A DNA stretch of 64,000 nucleotides. Source: Pseudomonas sp. B21-015 (GTDB taxonomy: Bacteria; Pseudomonadota; Gammaproteobacteria; Pseudomonadales; Pseudomonadaceae). The notes under the pieces were generated by a model. That model saw nothing but the letters and a program-made list of their open reading frames with translations, was not told the DNA's origin and made no database searches. A program made the translations under genes and the position numbers. Below are positions 1-8,855 of this stretch, piece by piece. Each line of letters starts with the position of its first letter. The first letter of the stretch is position 1. The stretch is from assembly GCF_024749285.1 (NCBI RefSeq), contig NZ_CP087196.1, positions 2,914,001-2,978,000 of the forward strand, in the 5' to 3' direction.

Positions 1-1
1 C

Positions 2-838
2 CCCGGGCTGTTCTCTTCCCGAACGTTCGGCTTGAATGACGGGGAGGTCATCAGCGATCTGGGCCTGGTCATTCGGCCTGACGCACGTCTCGATTCTTCA
101 GCCATTCAAAACCTGGATCTGCTGGTCATTTGCGGCGGCTACAGGACAGAACTGAAGGCGACTGATGAGTTCATCCACCTGTTGAGAGCGGCGGCAGACC
201 TGGGTGTCAGCCTGGCCGGGTTATGGAATGGCGCGTGGTTCCTGGGCAGGGCTGGGGTGCTGGATGGATATCGTTGCGCCATTCACCCCGAGCATCGCCC
301 CGCGCTTGCGGAAATCTCCAAGGCGACGCATGTCAGCAGTGAGCCCTATATCATTGATCGAGATCGGCTCACTGCCTCCAGTCCCTCTGGGGCATTCCAT
401 ATGGCGTTGGACTGGATCAAGGAATTGCACGATAAAGCCCTCGTCGAGGGTATTGAGGACATCCTGGCTTTTGAGGAGTCTCGTTACCGGCGCATCAAAC
501 CGACTGAAAATATCTGTGTGAGCGCGCCATTACGCGAGGTGGTCAAACTGATGGATGCCAACCTCGAAGAGCCTTTGGAGTTGGAGCAGTTGGCCGTATA
601 CGCAGGCCGTTCCAGGCGACAACTCGAGCGTTTGTTCAAGGAGCAACTGGGCACGACACCGCAACGCTACTACATGGAATTGCGGATTACCGAGGCGCGT
701 CGACTCCTTCAGCACACAGAGCTATCTCAGGTCGATGTGCTGGTTGCCTGTGGTTTTGTTTCGCCCAGTCATTTCAGCAAATGCTACAGCTCGTATTTCG
801 GCTACAGGCCTTCCAAGGAAACGCGACTCGTCAAGTGA
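2..838 (+). CDS. GlxA-family transcriptional regulator (DJ-1/PfpI-like domain plus AraC HTH), 5' truncated
   Basis: The reading frame is open from the first bases of the window, so the start lies upstream and the N-terminal part of the sensor domain is missing. What remains is the second half of a DJ-1/PfpI-like (class I glutamine amidotransferase-like) domain, with 'LVICGGYR' and 'GLWNGAWFLGRAGVLDGYR', followed by a C-terminal AraC double helix-turn-helix over about the last 100 residues ('LAVYAGRSRRQLERLFKEQLG' region and 'VACGFVSPSHFSKCYSSYFG'). This order is that of GlxA/ArgR/CdhR-type activators in Pseudomonas, which usually control amino acid, choline or betaine catabolism. The nucleophile-elbow cysteine of DJ-1 enzymes is replaced (WNGAW), as is normal for the regulatory branch. 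The target cannot be told because the upstream neighbours are outside the window. It points toward the next gene, which is on the opposite strand, so it is not part of that system's operon. Confidence 0.85.
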   Translation, partial: PGLFSSRTFGLNDGEVISDLGLVIRPDARLDSSAIQNLDLLVICGGYRTELKATDEFIHLLRAAADLGVSLAGLWNGAWFLGRAGVLDGYRCAIHPEHRPALAEISKATHVSSEPYIIDRDRLTASSPSGAFHMALDWIKELHDKALVEGIEDILAFEESRYRRIKPTENICVSAPLREVVKLMDANLEEPLELEQLAVYAGRSRRQLERLFKEQLGTTPQRYYMELRITEARRLLQHTELSQVDVLVACGFVSPSHFSKCYSSYFGYRPSKETRLVK

Positions 839-930
839 AAGCATCTTTTCGAGTCTGCGCACCCTCGTGACCTGCCGCGTCACCCTACTTGAAGCGTGCT
901 TCAAAGTCCGGGACCTGCGCCTCTGATTGC

Positions 931-1896
931 TCAGCGGCGCTTGCCGAATACCGATTTGGGTGGCTTGCCGAAAAACCGGGTAAAGGCTGCGCTGAAATTG
1001 TTGGGGAACTTGTAGCCCACCTGATAGGCCGCCTGGGCCACCTGGCAACCGCTTTCGAGCAGGGTGTATGCCTTGCGCATGCGGATCTCGTGAAGCATGC
1101 GGTGCGGTGTGGAATTGAAGCGGTAATGCAGGCCTTCCTTGAGTTTGAACTCATTGAGCCCCACCGCGGCGCACAGGTAGGGGATGGTCAACGGCTGGTC
1201 CATCCGCTCGATCATGATGTCCCGGGCGCGATCGAGTTTCTCGATGTCCACCGCGCTGAACTGCAGGCTGTCGGAACTGGTGGCAGGGCTCAGCAGTTTC
1301 AGTTGTTCGGAGAGCAGGCTCAGGGTGTGAATGTGCATGTCCAGGGTGCCGCTCACCCCTTGGTTGAGGTAGCGGGTCAGGGCGGTGGCGTGGCTGGCGC
1401 TGGCCGCCGAGGTCTTCTGGAACGCCAGTTGGCGGACGTTACCGTTGCCCAGCAACTGGCGGGTGCGCTGCTCGCCAATGTACTTGTTGAGCATGTTTTC
1501 GCCGATCAGCAACCGCAGTTGGGATACCGTTGCCCCGGCTTCGTAACAGCGCTCGCCGAGGCTCATCTGGAACGAGGTGATGGTGGTGTAGCCGGCGCGA
1601 AACGACACCGCCGAACCGTCGACGCCCTTGTACCCGGAGTCACCCTGCATGCCGAAGGTGATCACCAGCATATGACGATTGTGTGGGCTGACGGTTTCCT
1701 CGATCAGGTTGCGCGTGGGCCGGTAGCGCGAGCGCACCACCATCAGGTCGTCATCCAGACACAAGCGTTCGGAATAGCACTCGCCCAACTCCTCTGGTAA
1801 TTGCTGGCGCATCCAGCCGCCGGTGTTGTTGCTGACCAGCCGCGAGTGCGTTGACGCGACTCGATACGACTGAGAAATCCTCTGTAAGACCGCCAC
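931..1896 (-). CDS. PchR-like AraC-family regulator of a siderophore locus
   Basis: The protein (about 321 aa) has a divergent N-terminal sensing domain and a C-terminal AraC HTH pair: 'LTIPYLCAAVGLNEFKLKEG' and 'VAQAAYQVGYKFPNNFSAAF', then the 'RFFGKPPKSVFGKRR' tail. This layout matches PchR, PdtC and related regulators that sense an iron-siderophore complex and activate the cognate receptor. I chose the GTG at 1896 because an AAGGAGG Shine-Dalgarno sits 9 bases upstream. The longer frame from ATG 1980 would translate through the palindromes and the Fur-like site, which is unlikely. It is divergent from the TonB receptor at 2056, the usual arrangement for a regulator and its receptor. It probably activates the receptor-led operon, and iron repression of the shared intergenic region is likely. 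The inducer is not visible from sequence. Confidence 0.85.
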   Translation of the reverse strand: MAVLQRISQSYRVASTHSRLVSNNTGGWMRQQLPEELGECYSERLCLDDDLMVVRSRYRPTRNLIEETVSPHNRHMLVITFGMQGDSGYKGVDGSAVSFRAGYTTITSFQMSLGERCYEAGATVSQLRLLIGENMLNKYIGEQRTRQLLGNGNVRQLAFQKTSAASASHATALTRYLNQGVSGTLDMHIHTLSLLSEQLKLLSPATSSDSLQFSAVDIEKLDRARDIMIERMDQPLTIPYLCAAVGLNEFKLKEGLHYRFNSTPHRMLHEIRMRKAYTLLESGCQVAQAAYQVGYKFPNNFSAAFTRFFGKPPKSVFGKRR

Positions 1897-1929
1897 TTTT
1901 ATTGTCCTCCTTGATTGGGCTACGGCTCG

Positions 1930-1966
1930 CATATGGATTAATCCAGAATCCATATGTATACATATG
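1930..1966. promoter_or_regulatory. Overlapping inverted repeats in the divergent regulator/receptor promoter region
   Basis: Two perfect dyads overlap here. CATATGGATT (1930-1939) is repeated in inverse at 1947-1956 with a 7-base spacer, and CATATGTATACATATG (1951-1966) is a 16-base perfect palindrome. They lie upstream of both the regulator's GTG start and the receptor start. They are candidates for the binding site of the AraC-type regulator or a promoter element. AraC-family sites are more often direct repeats, so the assignment is inference. Confidence 0.55.
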
Positions 1967-1984
1967 ATAAGCATTCGCATTAAT
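1966..1984. promoter_or_regulatory. Putative Fur box
   Basis: Read on the minus strand, this 19-base stretch (ATTAATGCGAATGCTTATC) matches the Fur consensus GATAATGATAATCATTATC at 13 of 19 positions by my count. It sits between the divergent siderophore regulator and the TonB receptor, where iron repression is expected. It abuts the palindrome at 1951-1966. A weaker match than the Fur box at 34407. Confidence 0.5.
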
Positions 1985-2055
1985 GAATATCATGTTTACA
2001 AGTCTACTGCCATCTCCGGGGAAGGCAGTGCGCTGATTCATTGATGGGGAAAGCA

Positions 2056-4047
2056 ATGAGCATGCATGTGTTGAAAGCCAGCGGTTATACGCTGTTTGTT
2101 GGCTGCTGGGTGGGTGGCGTGACGACTGTCATTGCGCAGACAGAGCTGCCGTCGGTCATCGTCACGGCGAACAAGATCGAGCAGGAACAGGAGAAAGTCC
2201 CGGCCAGCCTATCGGTGCTCAACGGCGAAGACCTGCGCAAGGGCGCCATCGATGATCTGGAGCGCCTGGCCCGAGTCACCCCCGGGTTCACCTTTCAACC
2301 CTTTGGCCAGTCTGGCACCAACCTGCCGGTGGTGCGCGGCCTGACTTCCAGCTCCACGGCGTTTTCGTCTTCGATGCTGATGCTGGTGGATGGCGTGCCG
2401 ACCCTGATGGGGCAGGGTTTCGACCACAACCTGCTGGGGGTGGAACGCATCGAGATCCTCCGTGGGCCACAGTCGACCCTCTACGGCCGCAACGCCGAAG
2501 CCGGGGTCCTGAGCATCCATACCCGCCAGCCCGATGCCGAGCCTTACGCACGGATTGAAGCCGGTGGTGGCAGCCGCGACCAGCGCACCCTGAGCACCGA
2601 TGCCAGCACCGCCCTGGTGCCGGACACCCTGTATGCCGGGGTGTCCGGGCAATGGCTGGAACAGGACGGTTTTATCGACAATACCTATCGCGGGGGCCAG
2701 GCCGATGACCGCGAACGGCACAGCGCGCGGACGGTCCTGCGCTGGACTCCGGGTTTGGCGACGGACGTCAACCTGCGCTATAGCCGTCAGGATTATCGCG
2801 ACGGCGGTTCGCAGTGGGGCGCGGTGAATGCCTCACGGCGCGAGGTGCGCTCCGGTACTTCAAGCTGGAACCATTCCAGCGGCCGTAGCTTGTCTCTGGA
2901 TGTGCTGCATGAGTTCGATTCGGGACTGAAGCTGCACTCGATCACCGCACGCAATGACTTCTACGACCGGGTCCGGCAGGACGCGGATTTCATGCCGGCG
3001 GACCTGTTCCATCTGGGTCGCGATTACCACATGAACACCCTGTCCCAGGAGTTTCGTCTGGAAGGCCAGTGGCGCGACAACCAGTGGCTGCTCGGTGCCT
3101 ATGCCGACCGCGACGATCATGACCTGTCCTATGAGCTGAAGCTGCCCCTGAGCCTGACCCGCACCGACGTGCAATTGGGCGGCAACACCACCGCGCTGTT
3201 CGGCCAATGGGTGATGCCCCTGACCGAGCGCTGGACGCTGACGCTCGGTGCGCGGGCCGAGCAGGACAAAGTGCATATCGACCCGGCGGTCGGCAGCCGC
3301 CAGAGCGACCAATGGCAACGCTTCACCCCCAAGGCGGCGCTGCAATACGAATGGCAGCCCGACGCCTTTGTGTATGGCAGTTACGCCGAAGGTTTTCGCG
3401 CCGGCGGTTTCAATGCCTTCTCCAGTGCCGCCAATTACCCCGGTTACGACCCGGAAAAAGTCAAAACCTACGAGGTCGGGGCCAAGGGCTGGCTCGACGA
3501 CAAACGCCTGCGCTACTCGGCGGCGCTGTACTGGATGGACGTACGTGACATGCAGGTGCAGCAGATCTTCCAGCCGGGAGTGGTGTACATCACCAACGCC
3601 GCCTCGGCGCGCTCGACGGGGCTCGACCTGGAAGCTGAATACCTGTTCGCCGACAACTGGCGGGTGATCAGCGCCGTGGGCCTCAATCGCACCCGTTTCG
3701 AACGCTTCAAGGAAGGCAGCAACGACTACCAGGGCAACCGCAACCCCTACGCGCCGGACCTCACCGGCCACCTCAGCCTGCGCTATGACGCTCCCACTGG
3801 CTGGTACGCCCAGGGCGGTATCAGTGCCATCGGCAAGACCTACCTGGATTCGGCCAACCAGTACAGCCGTGGCGGCTACGGTCTGATCGACCTGAATGCC
3901 GGTTACGACTTCAGCCACTACGGTATATCCGCTTACGTGAAAAACGCCGCAGACAAGCGCTACGACGCCGTCGGCTATCTGAATGGCACAGCCCGGGTCT
4001 ACAGCCCGCCACGGGAGATCGGCCTGCGGGTCAGCTACGAACTGTGA
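2056..4047 (+). CDS. TonB-dependent outer-membrane siderophore receptor
   Basis: About 663 residues. A signal peptide ends near 'VIAQ|TELP', and a TonB-box-like 'PSVIVTA' follows. The plug domain (roughly 40-160) holds 'VERIEILRGPQSTLYGRNAEAGVLSIHTRQP', a hallmark of the family. The remainder is a 22-strand barrel closing with 'PPREIGLRVSYEL' and a terminal leucine in place of the more usual phenylalanine. The plug and barrel resemble pesticin/yersiniabactin or PDTC-type receptors more than pyoverdine receptors, because there is no N-terminal signalling domain. ATG 2056 is preferred (GGGGAAA lies upstream); in-frame TTG 2041 and ATG 2044 are alternatives. It heads the biosynthetic operon and is divergent from the PchR-like regulator, so it most likely takes up the metal complex of the compound made by the genes downstream. 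Confidence 0.9.
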   Translation: MSMHVLKASGYTLFVGCWVGGVTTVIAQTELPSVIVTANKIEQEQEKVPASLSVLNGEDLRKGAIDDLERLARVTPGFTFQPFGQSGTNLPVVRGLTSSSTAFSSSMLMLVDGVPTLMGQGFDHNLLGVERIEILRGPQSTLYGRNAEAGVLSIHTRQPDAEPYARIEAGGGSRDQRTLSTDASTALVPDTLYAGVSGQWLEQDGFIDNTYRGGQADDRERHSARTVLRWTPGLATDVNLRYSRQDYRDGGSQWGAVNASRREVRSGTSSWNHSSGRSLSLDVLHEFDSGLKLHSITARNDFYDRVRQDADFMPADLFHLGRDYHMNTLSQEFRLEGQWRDNQWLLGAYADRDDHDLSYELKLPLSLTRTDVQLGGNTTALFGQWVMPLTERWTLTLGARAEQDKVHIDPAVGSRQSDQWQRFTPKAALQYEWQPDAFVYGSYAEGFRAGGFNAFSSAANYPGYDPEKVKTYEVGAKGWLDDKRLRYSAALYWMDVRDMQVQQIFQPGVVYITNAASARSTGLDLEAEYLFADNWRVISAVGLNRTRFERFKEGSNDYQGNRNPYAPDLTGHLSLRYDAPTGWYAQGGISAIGKTYLDSANQYSRGGYGLIDLNAGYDFSHYGISAYVKNAADKRYDAVGYLNGTARVYSPPREIGLRVSYEL

Positions 4048-4080
4048 ACGATGAAAATAGTGAGCTGCGAACTATGAACG
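4033..4080 (+). repeat. Imperfect 30-base tandem duplication at the receptor/methyltransferase junction
   Basis: AGCTACGAACTGTGAACG (4033-4050) recurs as AGCTGCGAACTATGAACG (4063-4080), 16 of 18 identical, at a 30-base period. The first copy holds the receptor stop codon and the second holds the ATG of the methyltransferase. A local duplication appears to have turned an overlapping GTG/TGA junction into a spaced ATG start. Confidence 0.6.
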
Positions 4081-5114
4081 GAATCAACCTGGCATCCCCC
4101 CATCCCCTGCAACCTTACTGGGACCTGACCCTGGCGGCGGTACGCGCCGATGCCCTGCGCATTGCCCTGGACTGGAAGCTGTTCAACCTGCTGCAAGTGC
4201 CGGCCACGGCCCTGGCGGTTGCCCGGCAATTACAGCTCGACCCAGCCAATACCGGTTACTGGCTGGAGGCGCTGTGGAGCATGGAATTGCTGGCGCGCGA
4301 CGATCGCCAGCCGCCCCATTACCGCAATACCGCAGTGGCCAGCGATTACCTGCGGGTCGAGGCGCCGGATTATTGCGGTGACGCCTGGGCCTTTCGCCTG
4401 CGCGGCTTGCGGCATTTCGGCAGCCAGCTTGGCGATCAGGTGCGCACCGGCCAGCCCGGCGGCCAGGCGCCGAATGTAGCGACCACCATCGACAACTGGA
4501 CCACGGCGGCGCGCTTGCAAATCGCCCAGGAGCAACGGGCGGTCACCGTGGATATGGCGTTGCGCCTGATGGCCCAGGTGCCGGAGTTCTCCGCTGCACG
4601 ACGCATGCTCGACCTGGGCGGTGGCCCGGGGCTGGTGGCCATTGCCCTGGCCCGGGACAATCCGACGCTCACCGGCGAGGTGTTCGATTTCGCCCAGACC
4701 GTGACCGTGGCTGCGGATAACATTCGTCGGGCCGGTCTGGAGGCGCGTCTGGATGTACGTGGTGGCGATCTGGCGAGCGATCCGATCGGTGAAGGCTACG
4801 ACCTGATCTGGTGTTCCTCGGTGCTGCATTTCGTCCCTGACATGGCCGCCACCCTGGCCAAGATCCATGCGGCGCTGCGCCCTGGCGGGGTACTGGTCAG
4901 CGCCCATGCGGAAATCCCCACAGACCCGGAGCAAGCGCGGCGGGTCATGCCTTATTACCTGTCGATGCAGATGCTCGGACGCCCGGTGACCTACGCCGGC
5001 GGCATGAGCGAAGCCTTGCAACAGGCCGGTTTCGTCAATATCGACAGTTACCCCGAAGTGGCTTTCGCCATGACCCCGGTGTCGGTGCTGGTGGCGCGTC
5101 GGAGTACCTCATGA
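4074..5114 (+). CDS. SAM-dependent methyltransferase, COMT-like
   Basis: About 346 residues. The N-terminal 110 or so form the winged-helix dimerisation region typical of small-molecule O-methyltransferases ('ALDWKLFNLLQVPATALAVA'). The Rossmann domain shows SAM motif I 'MLDLGGGPGLVAIALA', an acidic residue at the end of strand 2 ('GEVFDF'), and 'YDLIWCSSVLHFVPD' with 'LRPGGVLVSAHAE' as later motifs. The enzyme probably methylates an oxygen, nitrogen or sulfur of the cluster product or an intermediate; the thiocarboxylate cluster of Pseudomonas stutzeri KC also has a methyltransferase, possibly for detoxification. Start 4074 lies in the second copy of a local duplication; GTG 4044, overlapping the receptor stop, is an alternative. 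Its stop overlaps the next start as ATGA, so translation is coupled. Confidence 0.8.
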   Translation: MNGINLASPHPLQPYWDLTLAAVRADALRIALDWKLFNLLQVPATALAVARQLQLDPANTGYWLEALWSMELLARDDRQPPHYRNTAVASDYLRVEAPDYCGDAWAFRLRGLRHFGSQLGDQVRTGQPGGQAPNVATTIDNWTTAARLQIAQEQRAVTVDMALRLMAQVPEFSAARRMLDLGGGPGLVAIALARDNPTLTGEVFDFAQTVTVAADNIRRAGLEARLDVRGGDLASDPIGEGYDLIWCSSVLHFVPDMAATLAKIHAALRPGGVLVSAHAEIPTDPEQARRVMPYYLSMQMLGRPVTYAGGMSEALQQAGFVNIDSYPEVAFAMTPVSVLVARRSTS

Positions 5115-6415
5115 ACCGCCAGAGCGACGCCGGCGCCTGGCGTCTGCAACTGCTCTTTGGCTGGCTGAGTTTCGTGCTGGCGGTGCCGAGCATTTATCTG
5201 CTGCTCGGGTTGCCGCTGGTGATGCGCGAGCACGGCTGGTCCGGCACCGATATCGGCCTGTTCCAGCTGGCCGGTTTGCCGGCGGTGTTCAAGTTTCTGC
5301 TGGCCTTGCCCGTGCAGCGCTATCGCTGCGAACGCGGGCATTACCGAATCTGGGCGCTGGTGCTGTGCCTGTTGCTGGCGCTGTTGCTGGTAGTGGTCAG
5401 CCAGCAGGCGATCACGGCCCATCGTGGGTACCTGTTTGGCCTCGCGTTCGCCGCCGGGGTGCTGGCGACCTGGGCGGACATCCCGGTCAATGCCCTGGCG
5501 ATCAAGTTGCTGCCCGAGTCCCAGCGGATTCGTGCCGGCGGTGTCCGCTCGGCGGCGCTGTTTCTCGGCGCCATTGTCGGTGCCGGAGTGATGTTGCTGG
5601 TGCACAACCGCTGGGGTTGGCAGGCGCCATTTCTGTTGATGGCTGCCGGCCTGTTGCTGGCGTTGCTGCCCCTGGCCTGGTTGCGCGAAGGCAGCGTCGA
5701 GAATGCAGCGCCGATCAGGCCCTCTCTGGCCGACTGGTCGGGCTATTTCCGCCAACCCGGTGCGCGCCTGTGGACCTGGGTACTGCTGAGCAGCTTTCCC
5801 TTTGTCGGCGCCGCCTGGCTGTACCTCAAACCCTTGCTGCTGGACCAGGGCATGGCCGCGCAGCAAGTGGCCTTGATTGCCGGCGTTGGTGGCGGCGTGG
5901 TGGGGGCCCTGGCCAGCTTGCTGGGTGGTCGCCTGATTCGGCGCCTGGGGCCGGGGCGGGCGATTCCGCTGTTCATGGTCTGGTCCTTGTTCGCTCTGCT
6001 GGCGCTGACAGCGGCGGTGGGGTTGCAGGCCGGGATGATCTGGCTGGTGGCGGCGGCTTTTGTGCTGGCCACGGCCATGGGCGCGGTGTCGACGCTGGTC
6101 TTCGCCCTGATGATGTTTTTCTCCCGCGAGCATCGGCAAGCCGCCGACTACGGGCTGCAAGCCAGCCTGTTCGTGCTGACGCGCCTGCTGGTGCCGATTG
6201 CCGCCGGGGTGCTACTCGACCACGGCGGTCATGTGGGGATGCTGGCCGGTCTGTCCTTGGCGATGTCCGTGGTCTGTGCGCTGGCCCTGGTGGCCCGGCG
6301 TTCGATCGCGGCGGCCACGGCCGGCCTTTACAAGGAGGCGCCAACAAGGCGGTTGGCGCCCCGTCCGGTTCGAGCAGAGGCCCATGGGCCTCAGCCACGA
6401 GCCATTCAATCGTAA
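5111..6415 (+). CDS. MFS transporter of the siderophore cluster
   Basis: A 434-residue polytopic protein with about 12 hydrophobic segments and the usual central loop near residues 195-215. It resembles the FptX/PdtE/AmpG-like branch of MFS carriers found in siderophore loci; the segment after helix 4 ('AGVLATWADIPVNALAIKLLP') fits these carriers. It may import the ferri-siderophore across the inner membrane (FptX role) or export the free compound (proposed for PdtE); sequence alone does not decide. It is coupled to the methyltransferase by an ATGA overlap and lies 25 bases before the ThDP enzyme. A second, different MFS gene sits at the far end of the cluster (18316), so uptake and export may be split between the two. 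Confidence 0.8.
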   Translation: MNRQSDAGAWRLQLLFGWLSFVLAVPSIYLLLGLPLVMREHGWSGTDIGLFQLAGLPAVFKFLLALPVQRYRCERGHYRIWALVLCLLLALLLVVVSQQAITAHRGYLFGLAFAAGVLATWADIPVNALAIKLLPESQRIRAGGVRSAALFLGAIVGAGVMLLVHNRWGWQAPFLLMAAGLLLALLPLAWLREGSVENAAPIRPSLADWSGYFRQPGARLWTWVLLSSFPFVGAAWLYLKPLLLDQGMAAQQVALIAGVGGGVVGALASLLGGRLIRRLGPGRAIPLFMVWSLFALLALTAAVGLQAGMIWLVAAAFVLATAMGAVSTLVFALMMFFSREHRQAADYGLQASLFVLTRLLVPIAAGVLLDHGGHVGMLAGLSLAMSVVCALALVARRSIAAATAGLYKEAPTRRLAPRPVRAEAHGPQPRAIQS

Positions 6416-6440
6416 GTCTGACTTGAGTAAGGATGAGTTA

Positions 6441-8855
6441 ATGAAGGCAACCTTAGGTATCTGTCTGGTTACCCAGGCCGAGCCTCTGATCGAGGATGTG
6501 ACCTTTGTCATCGAGCAGTTGCAGGCCGGCTTGCAGCCGCCTGCCACTGCCGCTGACTGGCCACTGACGATCGGAGGCTGCGAAGAGATGCACCGGGCCC
6601 TGGGGCCGCGGCCCCGCAGCGAGGCGGTGCTGGAAGCCCTGATGGTCCAGGCCAGGAGCTATCTGCAGGGTGGCCCGGCAAATGCCGCTGCGCTGCCCGA
6701 TCTGTGGTTGATGACCTTCGAATCGGTCGAGGCGGCGCAATCGCGGTTGCGTCACCTCGACCCGCGACTGTCGAGCGAGCTGTTCATTCTCGACCTGAGC
6801 GAGCAAGCCCAGGCCGGCGTCGAAGACCCTTTCGACGAGCTGATCGCCGCCGCGCCCAACCCGCGCCTGTCGCCTCATTCGGCGCTGCTGTATTGCGCCT
6901 TGTCGGCCTTGCCGGAATGGATGAACCGCATCGGTGGCAATCGCCATCTGCGGGTAGCGGGGGAGGATCGCGCGGCGCGGCGTGCGGACTTGTTGCGGAT
7001 CGTCCTGGATCACCTGGAACATGCCTACTTCAACCGTCTGCTGGCGCGCTCCATCAGCGGTCCACTGCTGTCGGTGAGCCTGGCCACGGAAGTGACGCGC
7101 TTTATGCGCAGTCGCTGGCAGGAGCGTTGGGACTTTCATTCCTACACCGGTTCCATGGTGGCCGGGATGATTCAGTCCATGCAACAAAACGTCGCCGGCA
7201 CGGGCGTGCGTTGCCTCAGTGGTTGCAACGAACACAGCCTGGCGGTAAGCGCCATGGCTGGCTGGCAGCTGTTTGGCCGGGCCTACGTGATCACCGTGAC
7301 CTCGGGCATGATCGATGAATTCCGTGGCACCCTGGCCAACCTCAAACGTCTTGGTGCGCCGGGGCTGATCATCTGCGCCGACAGCCCGGAAAGCGTCTGG
7401 TACGCCTTCCAGGGCACCCATGACGGTGACAACGATGGGCGCCGGGTGATCGAGGCCAAGGGCCTGCGCCAGGTGTTCATCCGCAAGGTCGAGGAGATCG
7501 GTGCCTGCCTGGAGCAGGCCTTCGCCATGCTTGCCGAACGGGCCGAACCGGTGTTCATCCTGGCCACTCAAGGGGTGCTGGAATCCCGGCCTCTGGTGCC
7601 GCTGGATGTGCGCCTGCCCGAGCCGCCAGCGACCCCGGCAACCCAGCTCAGCAGCACCCAGATCGAGGCGCTGGATCAGGCCCTGGACCTGATCAACCAC
7701 CAGCCGCTGCACCTGCTCTGGCAGTGCGGCAAGCTCAGCGATCAGCAGCGGCAACGGGTGCACGCCCTGGCTGAACGCGGCGCCATCGGTCTGGCCGACA
7801 GCATCACCCAGCCCGGCAGTGTCGGCCCTTACCACGAGGGACGACGGGTACCGCACTATCTGGGGCCGTTGTCGTTGTATGGCTTCAGCCGACGGGTCTA
7901 TCAGTTTGTGCACACCGACCACGAGTTGAACGGGCCGCAAAGCCATTGCGTGTTCTTCCTGAAGGGCAAGGTCGATCAGGCCGCCACGCCGTTCTCAGAA
8001 GGCAAGCTCAAGCGTCAGTTGCGGGTGGTGCAGGTCAACCATGAGCCACGGCACCTTTCGCCGTTTACCGACCTGGCGCTGGATGTGCCGCTGGATGTGT
8101 TCCTCGATCACATCGAGAGGGGGTTGCAGGTCGAGCCACAGATCCTCGCCTTGCGTCGCGCCAAGCTTGACGTGCTGTCGGCCACCAGCGAGAGCGTGGC
8201 GGCGGACCACATCGAAACCCTGCCGATGACCTCCAATTACTTCTTCCACCGCTTGGGCAACCTGGTGCGCGAACTGATCGAGCAGCAGGACTATCGCTAT
8301 GTTGGCGTCTATGACGTCGGCCGCTGTGGCATCTCGGCGATGCGCAATGTGCCGCGCACCGATCCGGGTTTTTCCGGCTGGTACGGGCGCGCCCTGATGG
8401 GCGATGCGCTGATGGCCTTGCCCTATATCGCCATCACCGGCACCGGCAATGTCCTGGCTTTTATCGGCGACGGCGCCCGGGCGCTGGTGCCGGATATCGA
8501 GGCACGGCTGGCCCAGGGGCTGGCCGAGGACCCCGAGGCGGCGAAGCGCAATGTGACCCTGTTCTACCTCACCAACGGCCTGTTGTCGCTGATCCAGACC
8601 TACCTTGACAAACGCTACGCCCACAATGGCGCACAGCAGGTTTCGGTGACCAGTGCCGCACCGTTGGCGGCACCGCTGGAGCGCGTCGGGCCGATCAGCC
8701 TGCACCGCGAACGCCTGGTGAGCTTCGATGAAGCACGCCTGCGCAGTGCCCTGACGCGCCCCGGACAATTGAATATTTTCGACGTGTTGTTGGCCCATAA
8801 CTCGGAAGGCGACGGCTTGAGCCTCGTCTCCGAAACCGCCTGGAACCGTCAATGA
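6441..8855 (+). CDS. PigD-like thiamine-diphosphate-dependent enzyme
   Basis: About 804 residues. The start at ATG 6441 has AAGGATGAG upstream. The C-terminal ThDP-binding domain carries 'AFIGDGARALVPDIEARLA' (GDG at about 675-677) and the paired asparagine in 'LFYLTNGLLS', with a spacer somewhat longer than in acetolactate synthases. The central region contains 'HSYTGSMVAGMIQSMQQNVAG' and an extended N-terminal part absent from short ThDP enzymes. Length, layout and its direct coupling to a PigE-like gene point to the PigD/SwrW-side branch of enzymes. In prodigiosin biosynthesis PigD decarboxylates pyruvate and adds the acetyl unit to an alpha,beta-unsaturated acceptor (Stetter-type 1,4-addition). 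Here the acceptor is unknown. Family assignment is by recognition, without a search, and other acetolactate-synthase-like enzymes remain possible. It ends in an ATGA overlap with the next gene. Confidence 0.7.
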   Translation: MKATLGICLVTQAEPLIEDVTFVIEQLQAGLQPPATAADWPLTIGGCEEMHRALGPRPRSEAVLEALMVQARSYLQGGPANAAALPDLWLMTFESVEAAQSRLRHLDPRLSSELFILDLSEQAQAGVEDPFDELIAAAPNPRLSPHSALLYCALSALPEWMNRIGGNRHLRVAGEDRAARRADLLRIVLDHLEHAYFNRLLARSISGPLLSVSLATEVTRFMRSRWQERWDFHSYTGSMVAGMIQSMQQNVAGTGVRCLSGCNEHSLAVSAMAGWQLFGRAYVITVTSGMIDEFRGTLANLKRLGAPGLIICADSPESVWYAFQGTHDGDNDGRRVIEAKGLRQVFIRKVEEIGACLEQAFAMLAERAEPVFILATQGVLESRPLVPLDVRLPEPPATPATQLSSTQIEALDQALDLINHQPLHLLWQCGKLSDQQRQRVHALAERGAIGLADSITQPGSVGPYHEGRRVPHYLGPLSLYGFSRRVYQFVHTDHELNGPQSHCVFFLKGKVDQAATPFSEGKLKRQLRVVQVNHEPRHLSPFTDLALDVPLDVFLDHIERGLQVEPQILALRRAKLDVLSATSESVAADHIETLPMTSNYFFHRLGNLVRELIEQQDYRYVGVYDVGRCGISAMRNVPRTDPGFSGWYGRALMGDALMALPYIAITGTGNVLAFIGDGARALVPDIEARLAQGLAEDPEAAKRNVTLFYLTNGLLSLIQTYLDKRYAHNGAQQVSVTSAAPLAAPLERVGPISLHRERLVSFDEARLRSALTRPGQLNIFDVLLAHNSEGDGLSLVSETAWNRQ

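Noticed and set aside
6453..7946. Minus-strand open frame of about 500 codons opposite the ThDP enzyme
   Set aside because: Composition is typical of antisense frames in high-GC DNA and no domain or ribosome-binding site supports it.
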